A stretch of DNA of 21,285 bases from Rhizobium sp. Q54. GTDB lineage: Bacteria; Pseudomonadota; Alphaproteobacteria; SMXS01. Within the stretch, counting starts at the first letter, position 1. The number at the start of each line of letters is the position of its first letter. The stretch lies in assembly GCA_945872035.1 (NCBI GenBank), contig CAMBYA010000004.1, positions 1 through 21,285 of the forward strand. The letters run 5' to 3'. The translations under genes were made by a program, and so were the position numbers. Of this stretch, positions 14,269 to 21,285 are shown piece after piece. The notes below the pieces were generated by a model. It was not told the origin of the DNA and did no database searches. It saw only the letters and a program-made list of their open reading frames with translations.

Positions 14269-14948
14269 GCCGGCACCAGCCCGCCGGGCACCAATCCGCC
14301 CGGCAGCTTGGCGTCCGGGGCGCGGAGATAGAGCGGCCGCGGCGGCGCCGACGGCGGCGAGCGCGAGGCGGCGAGCGCAGCCACATGGACGGCGTCGATG
14401 ATGTCGTAACCCGGCAGCGGCAGCAGGCCCGGCGCCGCCGACGCCGCAACCGCCGCACCGGAGCCGACGACGACGCCCCTGCCGTGCGGCAGATGGGCCG
14501 CCAGGTCGCCGAGATCGACGGCGGCCGGCTCGGAGACCGGCTCGAGCACCGCGCCGGCGCGGAAGGATTGCACATAGCGCTGGCCGCGCCGGCCGTCGAT
14601 GGCGGCGACGACCGCGCCGCCCTCCGGCGCCATGCCGATGGCGGCGTGCGCCAGCGCCTCGAGGCTGGTGACGCCGGCGACGTTGACGCCGGTCGCCACC
14701 CCGAGGCCGCGGGCAACGGCCACGCCGATGCGCAGGCCGGCGAAGGTGCCGGGACCAACGGTCGTGGCGATCAGGTCAAGGTCGGCGTAGCGGAGGCCGG
14801 CTTCGGCCAGCACCTGCTCGATCATCGGCAGCAGCCGTTCGACCAGCGCGCGCGGCCGGTCCTCGTCGGCGCGGGCGAGGCAGACGCCGCCGGCCACCAG
14901 GGCCACGGACCCGCCTCCCAGCGAGGTATCGAATGCCAGCACGCGCAT
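14265..14948 (-). CDS. tsaB: tRNA threonylcarbamoyladenosine biosynthesis protein TsaB
   Basis: A 227-residue ASKHA-fold protein, the partner that activates TsaD in forming t6A37 on ANN-decoding tRNAs. The N-terminal strand MRVLAFDTSLGGGSVALV and the signature VGPGTFAGLRIG (64-75) are diagnostic. The frame is open further upstream to 15086, but those residues belong to the antisense of the nitroreductase reading; the ATG at 14946-14948 gives the canonical start and follows the nitroreductase stop by 10 bp. It overlaps rimI by four bases at its 3' end. tsaD and tsaE are not in the window. Confidence 0.95.
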   Translation of the reverse strand: MRVLAFDTSLGGGSVALVAGGVCLARADEDRPRALVERLLPMIEQVLAEAGLRYADLDLIATTVGPGTFAGLRIGVAVARGLGVATGVNVAGVTSLEALAHAAIGMAPEGGAVVAAIDGRRGQRYVQSFRAGAVLEPVSEPAAVDLGDLAAHLPHGRGVVVGSGAAVAASAAPGLLPLPGYDIIDAVHVAALAASRSPPSAPPRPLYLRAPDAKLPGGLVPGGLVPA

Positions 14949-14958
14949 TGTCGGGAAC

Positions 14959-15552
14959 CTACAGGATGCTGCACATCTCGTCGAAGTCCGGGCGCGGGCT
15001 GCGGGGGAACAGGCCGGCAGGGTCGCCGTAGCCCAGCGCGCACAGGAAGTTCGACTTGATGCTGGTGCCGGCGAAATAGGCCTCATCGACGGCCGGCTGG
15101 TTGAAGCCCGACATCGGGCCGCAGTCGAGTCCCAGGGAGCGCGCCGCCAGCATCAGATACGCGCCTTGCAGGGTGCCGTTGCGGAAGGCGGTCATGAAGG
15201 CCACCTGCTCGTCATGGGCGAACCATTCCCGCGCCTCGGGCGCATGCGGGAACAGCTGGGGGATCTTGTCGTAGAATTTCAGGTCGTAGCCGATGATGGC
15301 GACGGCGCCGGCCGTCGCCACCTTCTCGACGTTGCCCGGCATCACCATCGTGGCGAGCCGGTCCCGCTCGGCCTGGGAGTGGGCGAAGACGATCCGCATG
15401 GGGAAGCAGTTGGCGCTGGTCGCGCCCCACTTGGTCAGGTCGTAGACCTGCCTGAGCTGGCCGGCGGTCACCGGCTTCGGCAGCCATTTGTTCTGGGTGC
15501 GCGCCGTGCGGAACAGCACGTCGAAGGCAGCCTCGTTGAGCACCTGGCTCAT
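14959..15552 (-). CDS. Nitroreductase-family protein, malonic semialdehyde reductase (RutE/YdfG-like) type
   Basis: A 197-residue flavin-dependent nitroreductase-fold enzyme. The segments KWGATSANCFPMRIVF (about 41-56), the hydrophobic AVAIIGYDLKFYDKIPQLFPH block, TAFRNGTLQGAYLMLAARSLGLDCGPMSGF and the C-terminal KSNFLCALGYGDP closely follow RutE, which reduces malonic semialdehyde to 3-hydroxypropionate in pyrimidine breakdown. No other rut genes are nearby, so the physiological substrate could differ. The ATG is preceded by AGGGGA. It sits between nfu and tsaB with a 95-bp upstream gap in which I see no strong promoter. Family is firm, exact reaction tentative. Confidence 0.87.
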   Translation of the reverse strand: MSQVLNEAAFDVLFRTARTQNKWLPKPVTAGQLRQVYDLTKWGATSANCFPMRIVFAHSQAERDRLATMVMPGNVEKVATAGAVAIIGYDLKFYDKIPQLFPHAPEAREWFAHDEQVAFMTAFRNGTLQGAYLMLAARSLGLDCGPMSGFNQPAVDEAYFAGTSIKSNFLCALGYGDPAGLFPRSPRPDFDEMCSIL

Positions 15553-15647
15553 GTATCGGAATCCCCTGCTGGTTGCGTCGGGATCAATCTACGGCGGATT
15601 CGGCCGAAATCCAGCGGGGAAGTGTCGGGTCGGAAGGCGCAGGCGGC

Positions 15648-16193
15648 TCAGACCGCCCGCACTTCGGCGACCTCCGGGACGAAATGCTTCAACAGGTTCT
15701 CGATGCCGTGCTTCAGCGTGGCGGTCGAGCTGGGGCAGCCCGAGCACGAGCCCTGCATGTGCAGGTAGACGATGCCGTCCTCGAAGCCCCGGTAGACGAT
15801 GTCGCCGCCATCCTGGGCGACGGCCGGGCGGACGCGGGTATCGAGCAGGTCCTTGATCTGCCGGACAACGTCATCGTCCTCTTCGCCGCTGTCTTCGGCG
15901 GGCGCGGAATCGGCATCCACCACTGGCAGGCCGGCGGTGAGGTGCTCCATGATGGCGCCGAGAACGGCGGGCTTCAGGTCCTGCCAGTCAGTGCCGTCCG
16001 TCGTGATGGTGATGAAGTCGCCGCCAAGGAACACGGCGGCCACGCCGTCGATGCCGAACAGGCGCTGGGCCAGCGGCGACTTCGCGGCGGCCTCCAGGTT
16101 AGGGAAATGCGCCGTGGAATCGCCCATGATGTCCCGGCCCGGCAGGAATTTCAGGGTCGCCGGATTGGGCGTGCGCTCGGTTTCGATGAACAT
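15648..16193 (-). CDS. Nfu-type iron-sulfur cluster carrier (NifU family)
   Basis: A 181-residue two-domain protein. An Nfu N-terminal domain (about 3-88, beginning MFIETERTPNPATLKFLPG) is joined by an acidic linker (about 93-108, including EEDDD) to a NifU-like C-terminal domain (about 108-178). The cluster cysteines C150 and C153 are in GSCSGCPSS. Such proteins bind a 4Fe-4S cluster across a dimer and deliver it to apo-enzymes; MiaB in this window is a likely client class. The ATG has GAGGAG upstream. A universal stress gene precedes it by 63 bp, a pairing common in alphaproteobacteria. Confidence 0.95.
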   Translation of the reverse strand: MFIETERTPNPATLKFLPGRDIMGDSTAHFPNLEAAAKSPLAQRLFGIDGVAAVFLGGDFITITTDGTDWQDLKPAVLGAIMEHLTAGLPVVDADSAPAEDSGEEDDDVVRQIKDLLDTRVRPAVAQDGGDIVYRGFEDGIVYLHMQGSCSGCPSSTATLKHGIENLLKHFVPEVAEVRAV

Positions 16194-16256
16194 GGTTCCG
16201 CTCCTCGGAAGGATTTGACGTCATATGCGCCACATGCCGCGCCATTTCAAGCTGGC

Positions 16257-16622
16257 TCAGGCGATACTGTCGATCTGGTCGAGGTCCAGGTGGCCCGGCA
16301 CGATGGACCCCGGGATCGGCATGGTGCCGGCAAGCTGCCCCGAGAACGACGAGACCAGCGGGCCGGGATCGTCCTTGCCACCGCCGGCGCCGAGCACCAG
16401 CACGCGGATCGACAGGTCCTCGGCCACCAGCTTGAGAATCTCCTGGGCGGCAACGCCCTCGCGGACGACGAGCTCGGGCGCGATGCCGGCGTCCGCCTTG
16501 ATCCTGGTCGCGAGGTCGCACAGCACCTGCTGGGCGTTCTGGCATTCCGGGGTCTGGTCCACGACCACCAGGAACTTGCGGTTTTCGGGGACGGGCTGGA
16601 CGGCTGGCTCCACGGCGGACAT
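16257..16622 (-). CDS. Universal stress protein family, internally shortened
   Basis: A 121-residue protein, shorter than the usual 140-160. The start KFLVVVDQTPEC (16-27) matches strand 1 of alphaproteobacterial UspA relatives, and the second half (PELVVREG at 49-56, EILKLVAEDLSIRVLVLGAG at 61-80, GPGPLVSSFSG at 87-95, IVPGHLDLDQIDSIA at 107-121) matches the rest. Between about residues 28 and 32 the chain jumps from the strand-1 end to a region normally some 40-45 residues later, so helix 1, strand 2 and the following loop appear deleted in frame. The start ATG (16620-16622) has a near-perfect AGGAGG; a longer reading to 16757 lacks family similarity. It may be a non-functional or repurposed variant. 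The neighbour downstream is nfu. Confidence 0.85.
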   Translation of the reverse strand: MSAVEPAVQPVPENRKFLVVVDQTPECQNAQQVLCDLATRIKADAGIAPELVVREGVAAQEILKLVAEDLSIRVLVLGAGGGKDDPGPLVSSFSGQLAGTMPIPGSIVPGHLDLDQIDSIA

Positions 16623-16672
16623 GCGATCGACCTCCTGTCGCTGACCGGTCGCGGAGGCTAGCAGAACGCATA

Positions 16673-16700
16673 CGGGCGGCGAGTTCTGATTCGCCGCCCG
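16673..16700 (-). terminator. Perfect 10-bp stem-loop after the DUF4136 gene
   Basis: CGGGCGGCGA (16673-16682) pairs perfectly with TCGCCGCCCG (16691-16700) around an 8-base loop. It lies 19 bases beyond the lipoprotein stop codon on the minus strand and ahead of the usp start. No long T-tract follows. It is the most convincing intrinsic-terminator-like stem in the window. Confidence 0.55.
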
Positions 16701-16719
16701 AGATGCAAGGTGGGAAAGG

Positions 16720-17355
16720 TCAGTAGCCGCTGGCCGCCGGCGCCTTGTCCATGTCAATGCTGATCTGGCGGGTCACGCCGCTGGGGCCGGGAAAATCGGT
16801 GAACAGGGTGCGCACCATCAGCGGCATCACCTCTTCCAGCCGATTGGATCGGCCGTCGCTGACGACGCGGGTCTCATAGAGGTTCTGGCCCGGATTGTTG
16901 GCAGCGGCGATCTCCAGCTCCAGCCGGCGCTGATAGACCGTGAAGGAGCGCACATCCGGAGAGTCGTCATAGCCAAACCCGTAGCCGCCCCAGGGACCCC
17001 AATACGGCCGGTGGTAGCCGTAATAGCCGCCGCCATAGAAGCCGGTGTCGTAGGAGCGCACTTTCTCGCGCGCGCCGTCGAGACCGTAGTCGAAGCGGAC
17101 GATCAGCGTGGGCTGGGCGCCCCGCGCCGCCGGCCGGTAGCCGACGCGCTGCAACTCGGCCGCGACCAGGCCGGAATATTGCTGGAATTCCAGGCTCCCC
17201 TGCTTGCGGGGGTCCTTGGCGTCGATGACGAAGGTTTCGCCCGACGGCGGCGGCAGGCGGTGCCAGCTCGACACGTCGCTGCGGAACTTGCTGGCGCAGC
17301 CCGCGAGAGCGAGCGCCGCGACGAGCACGATGAGAAGTCTCGATGATGTGGCCAT
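16720..17355 (-). CDS. DUF4136-type outer-membrane lipoprotein
   Basis: A 211-residue secreted lipoprotein. The signal peptide (1-19) ends in a clean lipobox LALAGC with the lipidated cysteine at C20. The next residue is alanine, not aspartate, so outer-membrane sorting by Lol is expected. The mature part begins with a strand-rich SDVSSWHRLP region, then TFVIDAKDP and a FRVGYRP-like stretch typical of DUF4136. A Gly/Tyr/Trp-rich segment at 106-129 (around YGGGYYGYHRPYWGPWGGYG) is characteristic of several members. No catalytic motif is visible and the function is unknown. It follows trpS after a stem-loop and is followed by its own stem-loop, so it may be a single-gene transcript. Confidence 0.88.
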   Translation of the reverse strand: MATSSRLLIVLVAALALAGCASKFRSDVSSWHRLPPPSGETFVIDAKDPRKQGSLEFQQYSGLVAAELQRVGYRPAARGAQPTLIVRFDYGLDGAREKVRSYDTGFYGGGYYGYHRPYWGPWGGYGFGYDDSPDVRSFTVYQRRLELEIAAANNPGQNLYETRVVSDGRSNRLEEVMPLMVRTLFTDFPGPSGVTRQISIDMDKAPAASGY

Positions 17356-17383
17356 TGGCGTTTTCCGTGCCCCCCAAGGCAGC

Positions 17384-17407
17384 TTGCTGTGGATTGCTCC
17401 ACAGCAA
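17384..17407 (-). terminator. Perfect 10-bp stem-loop after trpS
   Basis: TTGCTGTGGA (17384-17393) pairs perfectly with TCCACAGCAA (17398-17407) around the 4-base loop TTGC. It lies 17 bases past the trpS stop codon and ahead of the DUF4136 gene. No T-tract follows on the minus strand. It may end or process the trpS transcript; a DNA-binding site is the alternative. Confidence 0.5.
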
Positions 17408-17424
17408 TAGATAGGCCGCCTGTG

Positions 17425-18426
17425 TCAGGCCTGCAAGAAGCCCACGATGTCCTTGATCTCGCGAAGGATCGGCGCCGCCCGCTCGCGCGCCTTTTCCGCC
17501 CCCGCATGGAGGATCGAGGTGACGTGCGCCGGGTCGTCGCGCAGCCGACCGAACTCGGCGGAGATCGGCCCGAGCTTGGCGACCGCGAGGTCGGTCAGGT
17601 CCTGCTTGAACTTGGAGAACTGGGCGCCGTCATACTGGGCGCAGACCTGCTCGGCGGTCATGTCCGAAAGCGCGGCGAAGATGCCGACCAGGTTGCGCGC
17701 CTCGGGGCGGTCCTTCAGCTCCTTGGGCGATCCCGGCAGCGGCTCGGCGTCGGTGCGCGCCTTGCGGATCTTGCGGGCGATCTCGTCCGGGCCGTCGGCC
17801 AGGTTGATGCGCGACACCTCGGCAGGGTCGGACTTCGACATCTTCTTGGTGCCGTCCTTCAGCGACATGACGCGTGTCGCCTCGCCGAGGATCAGCGGCT
17901 CGGGCAGCGGAAAGAACTCGGTCTCGTAGTCGACGTTGAACTTCTGCGCGATGTCGCGGGCCAGTTCCAGGTGCTGCTTCTGGTCCTCGCCGACCGGCAC
18001 ATGGGTTGCCTTGTAAAGCAGGATGTCGGCGGCCATCAGGTTCGGGTAGACGAACAGGCCGACGCTCGCCCGCTCGCGGTGCTTGCCGGCCTTGTCCTTG
18101 AACTGGGTCATGCGCGACAGCCAGCCCATGCGGGCGACGCAATTCGAAATCCATGCCAGTTCAGCGTGGGCAGGCACCTGACTCTGATTGAACAGGAGCG
18201 CGCGGCCAGGATCGATACCACACGCGAGGACCGCGGCGGCCACTTCCAGGGTATTGCGGCGCAACTCTTCCGCAGGTTGAAAGATCGTCAGCGCATGCAT
18301 ATCGACGATGCAGTAGAGGCAGTCGTACTCGTCCTGCATCTTCACCCAGTTGCGGATGGCGCCGAGGTAATTGCCAAGATGCAGGTTGCCGGTGGGCTGC
18401 ACGCCCGAAAATACCGTCGCCGTCAC
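17425..18426 (-). CDS. trpS: Tryptophan--tRNA ligase
   Basis: A 333-residue class I aminoacyl-tRNA synthetase that charges tRNA-Trp. The HIGH-type motif appears as [12 protein letters not shown] (11-22) and the KMSKS loop as K195-MSKS199 in KKMSKSD. The VDMHALT segment (41-47) and the [16 protein letters not shown] block (143-158) are further family landmarks. The start is GTG at 18424-18426 with CAGGATC upstream. It follows murJ with a 61-bp gap lacking a clear terminator, so murJ-trpS may be co-transcribed. murJ-trpS-usp-nfu order is widespread in alphaproteobacteria. Confidence 0.97.
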   Translation of the reverse strand: MTATVFSGVQPTGNLHLGNYLGAIRNWVKMQDEYDCLYCIVDMHALTIFQPAEELRRNTLEVAAAVLACGIDPGRALLFNQSQVPAHAELAWISNCVARMGWLSRMTQFKDKAGKHRERASVGLFVYPNLMAADILLYKATHVPVGEDQKQHLELARDIAQKFNVDYETEFFPLPEPLILGEATRVMSLKDGTKKMSKSDPAEVSRINLADGPDEIARKIRKARTDAEPLPGSPKELKDRPEARNLVGIFAALSDMTAEQVCAQYDGAQFSKFKQDLTDLAVAKLGPISAEFGRLRDDPAHVTSILHAGAEKARERAAPILREIKDIVGFLQA

Positions 18427-18487
18427 GTTTTTGATCCTGTCGATGCTCGAAATGGCCGCAGGGTTATGGGCCTTTCGCGAGTGTTTT

Positions 18488-20047
18488 TCAACTCTCGGTC
18501 TTGCCCCGCATCAGCCCGCGCAACTCGCCCAGGCGCAGCGCGCCGGTCAGCTGGGAGACAATGGCGTAGACGGCGATGCCGCCGGCAACGAGGGCGGCGA
18601 GCTTGAGGACGCGCGGGAGTTCGCTCACCTCGGGTCCCGACCACGGGCCGAACGCCGTGTCCATGCCCCACAGCGCCAGCCCCATGGCGGCGGCAGCGAC
18701 CAGCATGCGCGGGAACCGCCGGCGCAGCCGCGCGTCGACCTTGAAGTGGCCGCGCTTCATCAGTCCCCAGGTGAGCAGCCCCACATTGATCCACGACGCG
18801 ATGGCGGTTGCCGCCGCCAGACCGAGCTGGGCGAACGGTCCCATCAGCGCCAGGCTGATCAGGGTGTTGAGCACCAGGACGAATATCGAATAGCGCACCG
18901 GTGTTGCGGTGTCGTGCCGCGCGAAGAAACCTGGTGTCAGGATCTTCACCAGGATGTAGGCGGGCAGCCCAGCCGAGAACACCGCCAGGGTCATCGCCGT
19001 GTTCCAGGTATCCTCGGCCGTGAACGCGCCGCGCTCGAACATGGTGGCGATCAGCGGCTCGGCCACGACCATGGACGCGACGGCGCAGGGGATGGTGAGG
19101 AACAGGCTCATCTCCATGGCCCGGTTCATCGTCGACAGGGAGTCCTGCTCCTGCCCGGCCGCCACCTGGCGCGACAGCATGGGGAGGAGCGCCGTGCCGA
19201 CCGCGACGCCGATCACGCCGATAGGCAACTGGTTCACCCGGTCCGCATAGAACAGGTAGGAGATCGAGCCGGCGGGCAGGAACGAGGCGATGATCAGGTC
19301 GATCATCAGGTTGACCTGCATAGCGCCGGCGCCGATGGCGGCGGGCGCCATCACCCTGAGAAGCTGTCTGACGTCGGCGGTGAGGCGCGGCAGCCGCAGC
19401 CGCAGGCCCAACCCCGCGGACCGCAGCGTGCCGAACAGCCACAGCGCCTGCAGCAGGCCGCCCGCGGTCACCGCCCACGCCAGCGCATGCCCCGGCGGAA
19501 AGGTTGGGGTGAGCCACAGCATGGCCGCGATCATGGTCAGGTTGAGGATGATCGGCGTGCCCGCCACGGCGGCGAAGCGGCCGCAGGAATTGAGGATGCC
19601 GCCCTGCAGCGACACCAGGCTGATGAACAGCAGGTACGGAAAGGTGATGCGGGTCAGTTCGACGGCCAGCGCGAATTTCTCGGAATCGCCGACGAAACCG
19701 GGCGCAAGGCCGTACATCACCCAGGGCATGCAGATCTCGACGACGGCGACGAAGGCGAGCAGCACGGTGACCAGCACCGCCAGGGTCTCCTCGGCAAAAC
19801 GCCGGGCGGTCTCCCCGGTCTCGTCCTCGGTCAGCCTGCGGGTGTATAGCGGCACGAAAGCGGCATTGAACGCGCCCTCGGCGAACATGCGGCGGAAGAA
19901 GTTGGGCAGCTTGAACGCCACCACGAAGCAGTCGGCGACCATGCCGGCGCCGAGCACGCCGGTCATCAGGATGTCGCGGGCGAAGCCGGCGACGCGGCTG
20001 ATCGCCGTGAAGCCGCCGATGGTCGCGGTCGCGCGCCAGAGTGACAT
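18488..20047 (-). CDS. murJ: Lipid II flippase MurJ
   Basis: A 519-residue inner-membrane protein of the MOP superfamily that flips the peptidoglycan precursor lipid II to the periplasm. It has many hydrophobic helices along its whole length, consistent with about 14 membrane segments. The N-terminal signatures [19 protein letters not shown] (8-26) and [24 protein letters not shown] (about 45-68) are diagnostic, as is the later [23 protein letters not shown] block. Length is standard. The ATG (20045-20047) lacks a clear Shine-Dalgarno. Upstream is a 117-bp spacer with two inverted repeats, then glnD. Confidence 0.97.
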   Translation of the reverse strand: MSLWRATATIGGFTAISRVAGFARDILMTGVLGAGMVADCFVVAFKLPNFFRRMFAEGAFNAAFVPLYTRRLTEDETGETARRFAEETLAVLVTVLLAFVAVVEICMPWVMYGLAPGFVGDSEKFALAVELTRITFPYLLFISLVSLQGGILNSCGRFAAVAGTPIILNLTMIAAMLWLTPTFPPGHALAWAVTAGGLLQALWLFGTLRSAGLGLRLRLPRLTADVRQLLRVMAPAAIGAGAMQVNLMIDLIIASFLPAGSISYLFYADRVNQLPIGVIGVAVGTALLPMLSRQVAAGQEQDSLSTMNRAMEMSLFLTIPCAVASMVVAEPLIATMFERGAFTAEDTWNTAMTLAVFSAGLPAYILVKILTPGFFARHDTATPVRYSIFVLVLNTLISLALMGPFAQLGLAAATAIASWINVGLLTWGLMKRGHFKVDARLRRRFPRMLVAAAAMGLALWGMDTAFGPWSGPEVSELPRVLKLAALVAGGIAVYAIVSQLTGALRLGELRGLMRGKTES

Positions 20048-20069
20048 TCAGCGGATCAGGAGCCCAGAA

Positions 20070-20087
20070 CAAAGCCAGTTGGCTTTG
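20070..20087. repeat. 8-bp-arm palindrome upstream of murJ
   Basis: CAAAGCCA (20070-20077) and TGGCTTTG (20080-20087) are perfect inverted arms around a central GT. The outer bases CCAG (20064-20067) and CTGG (20090-20093) also pair. It sits 23 bases ahead of the murJ start. A tight centre favours a protein-binding dyad over a hairpin, but no regulator is known to me for it. Confidence 0.45.
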
Positions 20088-20111
20088 CCCTGGTTGCAAA
20101 CAGATCGACCC

Positions 20112-20146
20112 CAATCCAATCGGGTCGGTTCGACCCGGCTGGATTG
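20112..20146 (-). terminator. Strong two-part stem-loop between glnD and murJ
   Basis: CAATCCA (20112-20118) pairs with TGGATTG (20140-20146); inside, CGGGTCG (20121-20127) pairs with CGACCCG (20131-20137) around a 3-base loop, with a 2x2 internal loop between the two stems. Fourteen perfect pairs make it the strongest fold in the window. It starts 18 bases past the glnD stop. There is no pure T-tract, so it may be a terminator for glnD, an RNA processing site, or a member of a dispersed repeat. Confidence 0.5.
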
Positions 20147-20164
20147 TGTTCGGCGCCGCTGGCC

Positions 20165-21285
20165 CTATTCGGCGGCAGCGGCATTCTTGGCGGCTTTCGT
20201 CGACGTCTTGGCGGGCGGTTCTTCCCTTGTCTCGGACTTCCTGGCCGGGCGCCGGTCGACGCCGGGCTCGCCCACGGAATCGAGCAACCGTTCCTCTATG
20301 GCCTTCAGGCGGCCTTCATGGGTGATCTTGTGGCCGAACAGGTCGCGCACATAGAAGGTGTCGACCGCCCGCTCGCCGAAGGTGGCGACATGGGCGCTGG
20401 AGATGGTCAGCTTCAGGTCGAACAGCGCCCGCGTCACATCGTAGATGAAGCCCGGCCGGTCGCGTCCGTTGACCTCGATCACTGTGTGGGAATGGCTGGC
20501 GTTGTTGTCGATCAGCACCACGGGCGCGACGGTGAACGCCTTGCGGGTGCGGCTGGGCATGGCGGCGGGCTTGGCCAGCTCGCGCTTCGGGATCACCTCG
20601 CCGGCCATGGTCTGGCGGATCATCTTCTCCAGACGCTTGAGCCGGGCGGCGTCGGTGAACGCCGTATCGCCGCGATCCTGGATGGTGAAGTGGTCGAGCG
20701 CCATGCCGTCCTTGGTGGTGAAGATCTTGGCGTCGACGATGGACGCGTCCAGCAGCGCGATGGCGCCGGCGATGCGCGCGAACAGTCCCGGATGATCCTG
20801 GGTATAGACGGTGAGGTTGGTGGCCGCGCGGAACGTGTCCGAACTGGTCTTCATGGCGTATTTCTCGTCGGCGGCGTCGGTCGCGGCGACGAGGCGCGCG
20901 TCATCGACCTGGACCTCGAGCGGCGTGCCGGTCCAGTAGTGGTCGTAGTGCCGCTTCGCATAGGTGTCGAAGGCGTCGTCGGACCAGTCGGCCAGCGCCT
21001 TGCGCAGCGCGTCGCGGGCGTATTTGGCGCGCCGGCCCGAGGCCTCGGCGAGCTGGCCGCCGGTCAGATAGTCCTCGGCGCTATGGTAGAGTTCGCGCAG
21101 CAACTGGCCCTTCCAGCCGTTCCACACGCCCGGGCCGACCGCCTTGATGTCGACCACGGTCAGGCACAGCAGCAGGCGCAGGCGCTCGGGGCTCTGCACG
21201 ATGTCGCAGAAGTCCTTGATGGTCTTGGGGTCGCTGATGTCACGCTTGAACGCGACGTTCGACATGACCAGGTGCCAGCGCACCA
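20165..21285 (-). CDS. glnD: [Protein-PII] uridylyltransferase/uridylyl-removing enzyme, C-terminal part (cut by right edge)
   Basis: About 373 C-terminal residues of GlnD, the nitrogen sensor that uridylylates and deuridylylates PII proteins according to glutamine. The nucleotidyltransferase domain is off the window. The end of the HD hydrolase region is visible (KTIKDFCDIVQSPERLRLLLCLTVVDIKAVG), followed by a central helical segment with the GVWNGWKGQLLRELY block. Two ACT domains, which sense glutamine, come next: one around LTVYTQDHPGLFARIAGAIALLDASIVDAKI and one around TVIEVNGRDRPGFIYDVTRALFDLKLTISSAHV. A Lys/Ala/Glu-rich tail of roughly 30 residues extends past the second ACT domain. murJ follows, as in many alphaproteobacteria. 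Confidence 0.96.
   Translation of the reverse strand, partial: VRWHLVMSNVAFKRDISDPKTIKDFCDIVQSPERLRLLLCLTVVDIKAVGPGVWNGWKGQLLRELYHSAEDYLTGGQLAEASGRRAKYARDALRKALADWSDDAFDTYAKRHYDHYWTGTPLEVQVDDARLVAATDAADEKYAMKTSSDTFRAATNLTVYTQDHPGLFARIAGAIALLDASIVDAKIFTTKDGMALDHFTIQDRGDTAFTDAARLKRLEKMIRQTMAGEVIPKRELAKPAAMPSRTRKAFTVAPVVLIDNNASHSHTVIEVNGRDRPGFIYDVTRALFDLKLTISSAHVATFGERAVDTFYVRDLFGHKITHEGRLKAIEERLLDSVGEPGVDRRPARKSETREEPPAKTSTKAAKNAAAAE

Noticed and set aside
14949..15086. Upstream extension of tsaB by 46 codons
   Set aside because: It overlaps the nitroreductase gene and adds low-complexity residues ahead of the canonical TsaB N-terminus MRVLAFDTS.
15596..15612. Inverted repeat GGATT-CGGCCG-AAATCC between nfu and the nitroreductase gene
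   Set aside because: The arms are only five bases with a bulge and the centre is self-complementary, leaving no proper loop; too weak to call a terminator.
16623..16757. N-terminal extension of the universal stress protein by 45 codons as the missing segment
   Set aside because: The extra residues are Arg/Pro/Ser-rich, overlap the DUF4136 gene end and its stem-loop, and do not resemble the missing Usp core; the AGGAGG ahead of 16622 decides the start.
18371..19849. Long open frames overlapping murJ on both strands (including a 563-codon minus-strand frame, 18423-20114)
   Set aside because: murJ itself has the full family signature; the alternatives are Arg/Pro/Ala-rich shadow frames.
1..21285. 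CRISPR array, tRNA/rRNA gene, transposase, integrase or attachment site
   Set aside because: No regularly spaced repeats, tRNA-like arm pattern, recombinase motif or flanking direct repeats were seen, although the ATP-grasp gene hints at transfer.

Overview
This 21.3 kb window is a G+C-rich stretch of an alphaproteobacterial chromosome. Sampled lines of the core genes run near 70% G+C. All genes but one lie on the minus strand. The gene order glnD - murJ - trpS - (lipoprotein) - usp - nfu - nitroreductase - tsaB - rimI - mucR - fur - plsC - miaB - phoH - ybeY - corC - lnt - xre - metK - trmB matches, from memory, the conserved housekeeping neighbourhood of Rhizobiales/Rhodospirillales. The Ros/MucR gene, the CxxC-less Fur and the lnt-xre-metK-trmB string all point to Alphaproteobacteria. 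I lean towards a Rhodospirillales-like lineage but cannot prove it.

Layout, read in the direction of transcription (right to left). glnD (3' part, cut by the right edge) and murJ are separated by a 117-bp spacer with a strong stem-loop. trpS, a DUF4136 lipoprotein and a short universal stress protein follow, with perfect 10-bp stem-loops after trpS and after the lipoprotein gene. Next come an Nfu-type Fe-S carrier, a malonic-semialdehyde-reductase-like nitroreductase, and tsaB/rimI (overlapping by GTGA). A small TusA-like gene is the only plus-strand gene; it is divergent from mucR, and their promoters share a -10 region. fur-plsC is a tight pair. miaB-phoH-ybeY-corC-lnt form a compact run with 11-30 bp gaps or a 4-bp overlap. 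An XRE regulator with its own promoter region precedes metK-trmB, and metK has a palindromic operator-like site against its promoter.

After trmB the conserved order breaks: where I would expect rimP-nusA there is a lower-G+C gene for an unassigned ATP-grasp protein, a cytochrome P450, and an XRE regulator followed by a SulP transporter that runs off the left edge. This left quarter is the accessory part of the window.

How the genes work together: most serve translation and RNA quality (trpS, trmB, miaB, tsaB, rimI, ybeY, phoH), envelope construction (murJ, plsC, lnt, a lipoprotein), SAM supply for the methylation enzymes (metK next to trmB), Fe-S/metal homeostasis (nfu, fur, miaB as an Fe-S client) and nitrogen sensing (glnD). 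I found no defence system, CRISPR array, transposase, prophage, tRNA or rRNA gene. No gene-free stretch exceeds 300 bases; the longest is about 230 bp (metK-xre). The observations most worth following up are the ATP-grasp/P450 insertion, the shortened stress protein, the metK operator and the MucR zinc-site substitution.
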